This document shows, in pieces, positions 7,237 to 7,367 of a DNA stretch of 7,367 nt. Each line of letters opens with the position of its first letter. Position 1 is the first letter of the stretch. Both the position numbers and the translations under genes were made by a program. Source of the DNA: Bacteriovoracaceae bacterium (GTDB taxonomy: Bacteria > Bdellovibrionota > UBA1018); the NCBI GenBank assembly GCA_023250795.1, contig JAHFAB010000085.1:1-7367 (forward strand). The letters are read 5' to 3'. The notes beneath the pieces were generated by a model, which made no database searches, was not told where the DNA came from, and saw only the letters and a list, made by a program, of their open reading frames with translations.

Positions 7237-7367
7237 ATGCCAACAAAAAACCCAAGACTTAACGTTGTTTTAGACGAAGAACTTTATGAAATAATTGAGA
7301 AAATAGCTAAAAAAGAAGACAAATCAATGTCGGTAGTGGCAAAAGAACTGATGGAAGACTCGCTTGA
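7237..7367 (+). CDS. Ribbon-helix-helix (CopG/Arc-like) antitoxin-type DNA-binding protein, 3' end outside the window
   Basis: Forty-three codons are visible before the window ends. The translation opens MPTKNPRLNVVLDEELYEII: a basic N-terminus, then a short alternating strand (RLNVVLD) that in this fold inserts into the DNA major groove. A first helix follows (about 15-27, EELYEIIEKIAKK), then a turn (KSMS) and a second helix (about 32-42, VVAKELMEDSL). This is the classic ribbon-helix-helix order, and the NPRLNV...KELM pattern resembles stand-alone RHH antitoxins usually followed by a RelE/ParE-type toxin. No toxin is visible here. It has its own promoter, a palindromic operator and a good ribosome site, so it is a new transcription unit after ppdK. 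A plain transcription regulator without a toxin partner remains possible. Confidence 0.8.
   Translation, partial: MPTKNPRLNVVLDEELYEIIEKIAKKEDKSMSVVAKELMEDSL

Overview
The window looks like chromosomal core-gene DNA, of moderate to low GC, from a Gram-negative bacterium. An MsbA-type lipid flippase implies an outer membrane. A single-chain (alpha-2 type) glycyl-tRNA synthetase sits directly beside a long pyruvate,phosphate dikinase. This combination would fit the Bdellovibrionota or another former deltaproteobacterial lineage, but that placement is inference from protein style and not a search result.

Layout, left to right: (1) 88-1794 (+), a complete MsbA-like ABC exporter. (2) 1835-2983 (-), convergent with it, a solitary AAA-type ATPase with a C-terminal DUF4143/PD-(D/E)XK-like domain, probably an accessory gene lodged between core genes. 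(3) 2973-3023, a perfect 18+18 bp inverted repeat, near-perfect over its whole 51 bp, that contains the start codon of the ATPase gene. (4) 3103-4404 (+), glycyl-tRNA synthetase. (5) about 4298-7165 (+), pyruvate,phosphate dikinase, whose conserved reading frame has no standard start codon after the end of glyS, so its start must lie inside glyS. (6) 7189-7367 (+), a new transcription unit: a good promoter, a tandem palindromic operator over its -10 region, a Shine-Dalgarno site, and the first 43 codons of a ribbon-helix-helix antitoxin-like protein that runs off the window.

The glyS-ppdK pair is almost certainly one transcription unit with overlapping genes. GlyRS releases AMP and PPi. PPDK, run towards pyruvate, uses AMP, PPi and PEP to remake ATP, so the two enzymes are metabolically complementary; any functional meaning of this is inference. 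The most unusual structure is the palindrome over the ATPase start, which could be an operator, a leaderless divergent promoter, a start-codon-hiding hairpin, or a terminator facing glyS. No rRNA, tRNA, CRISPR array or recognisable insertion sequence is present. No gene-free stretch exceeds 120 bases.
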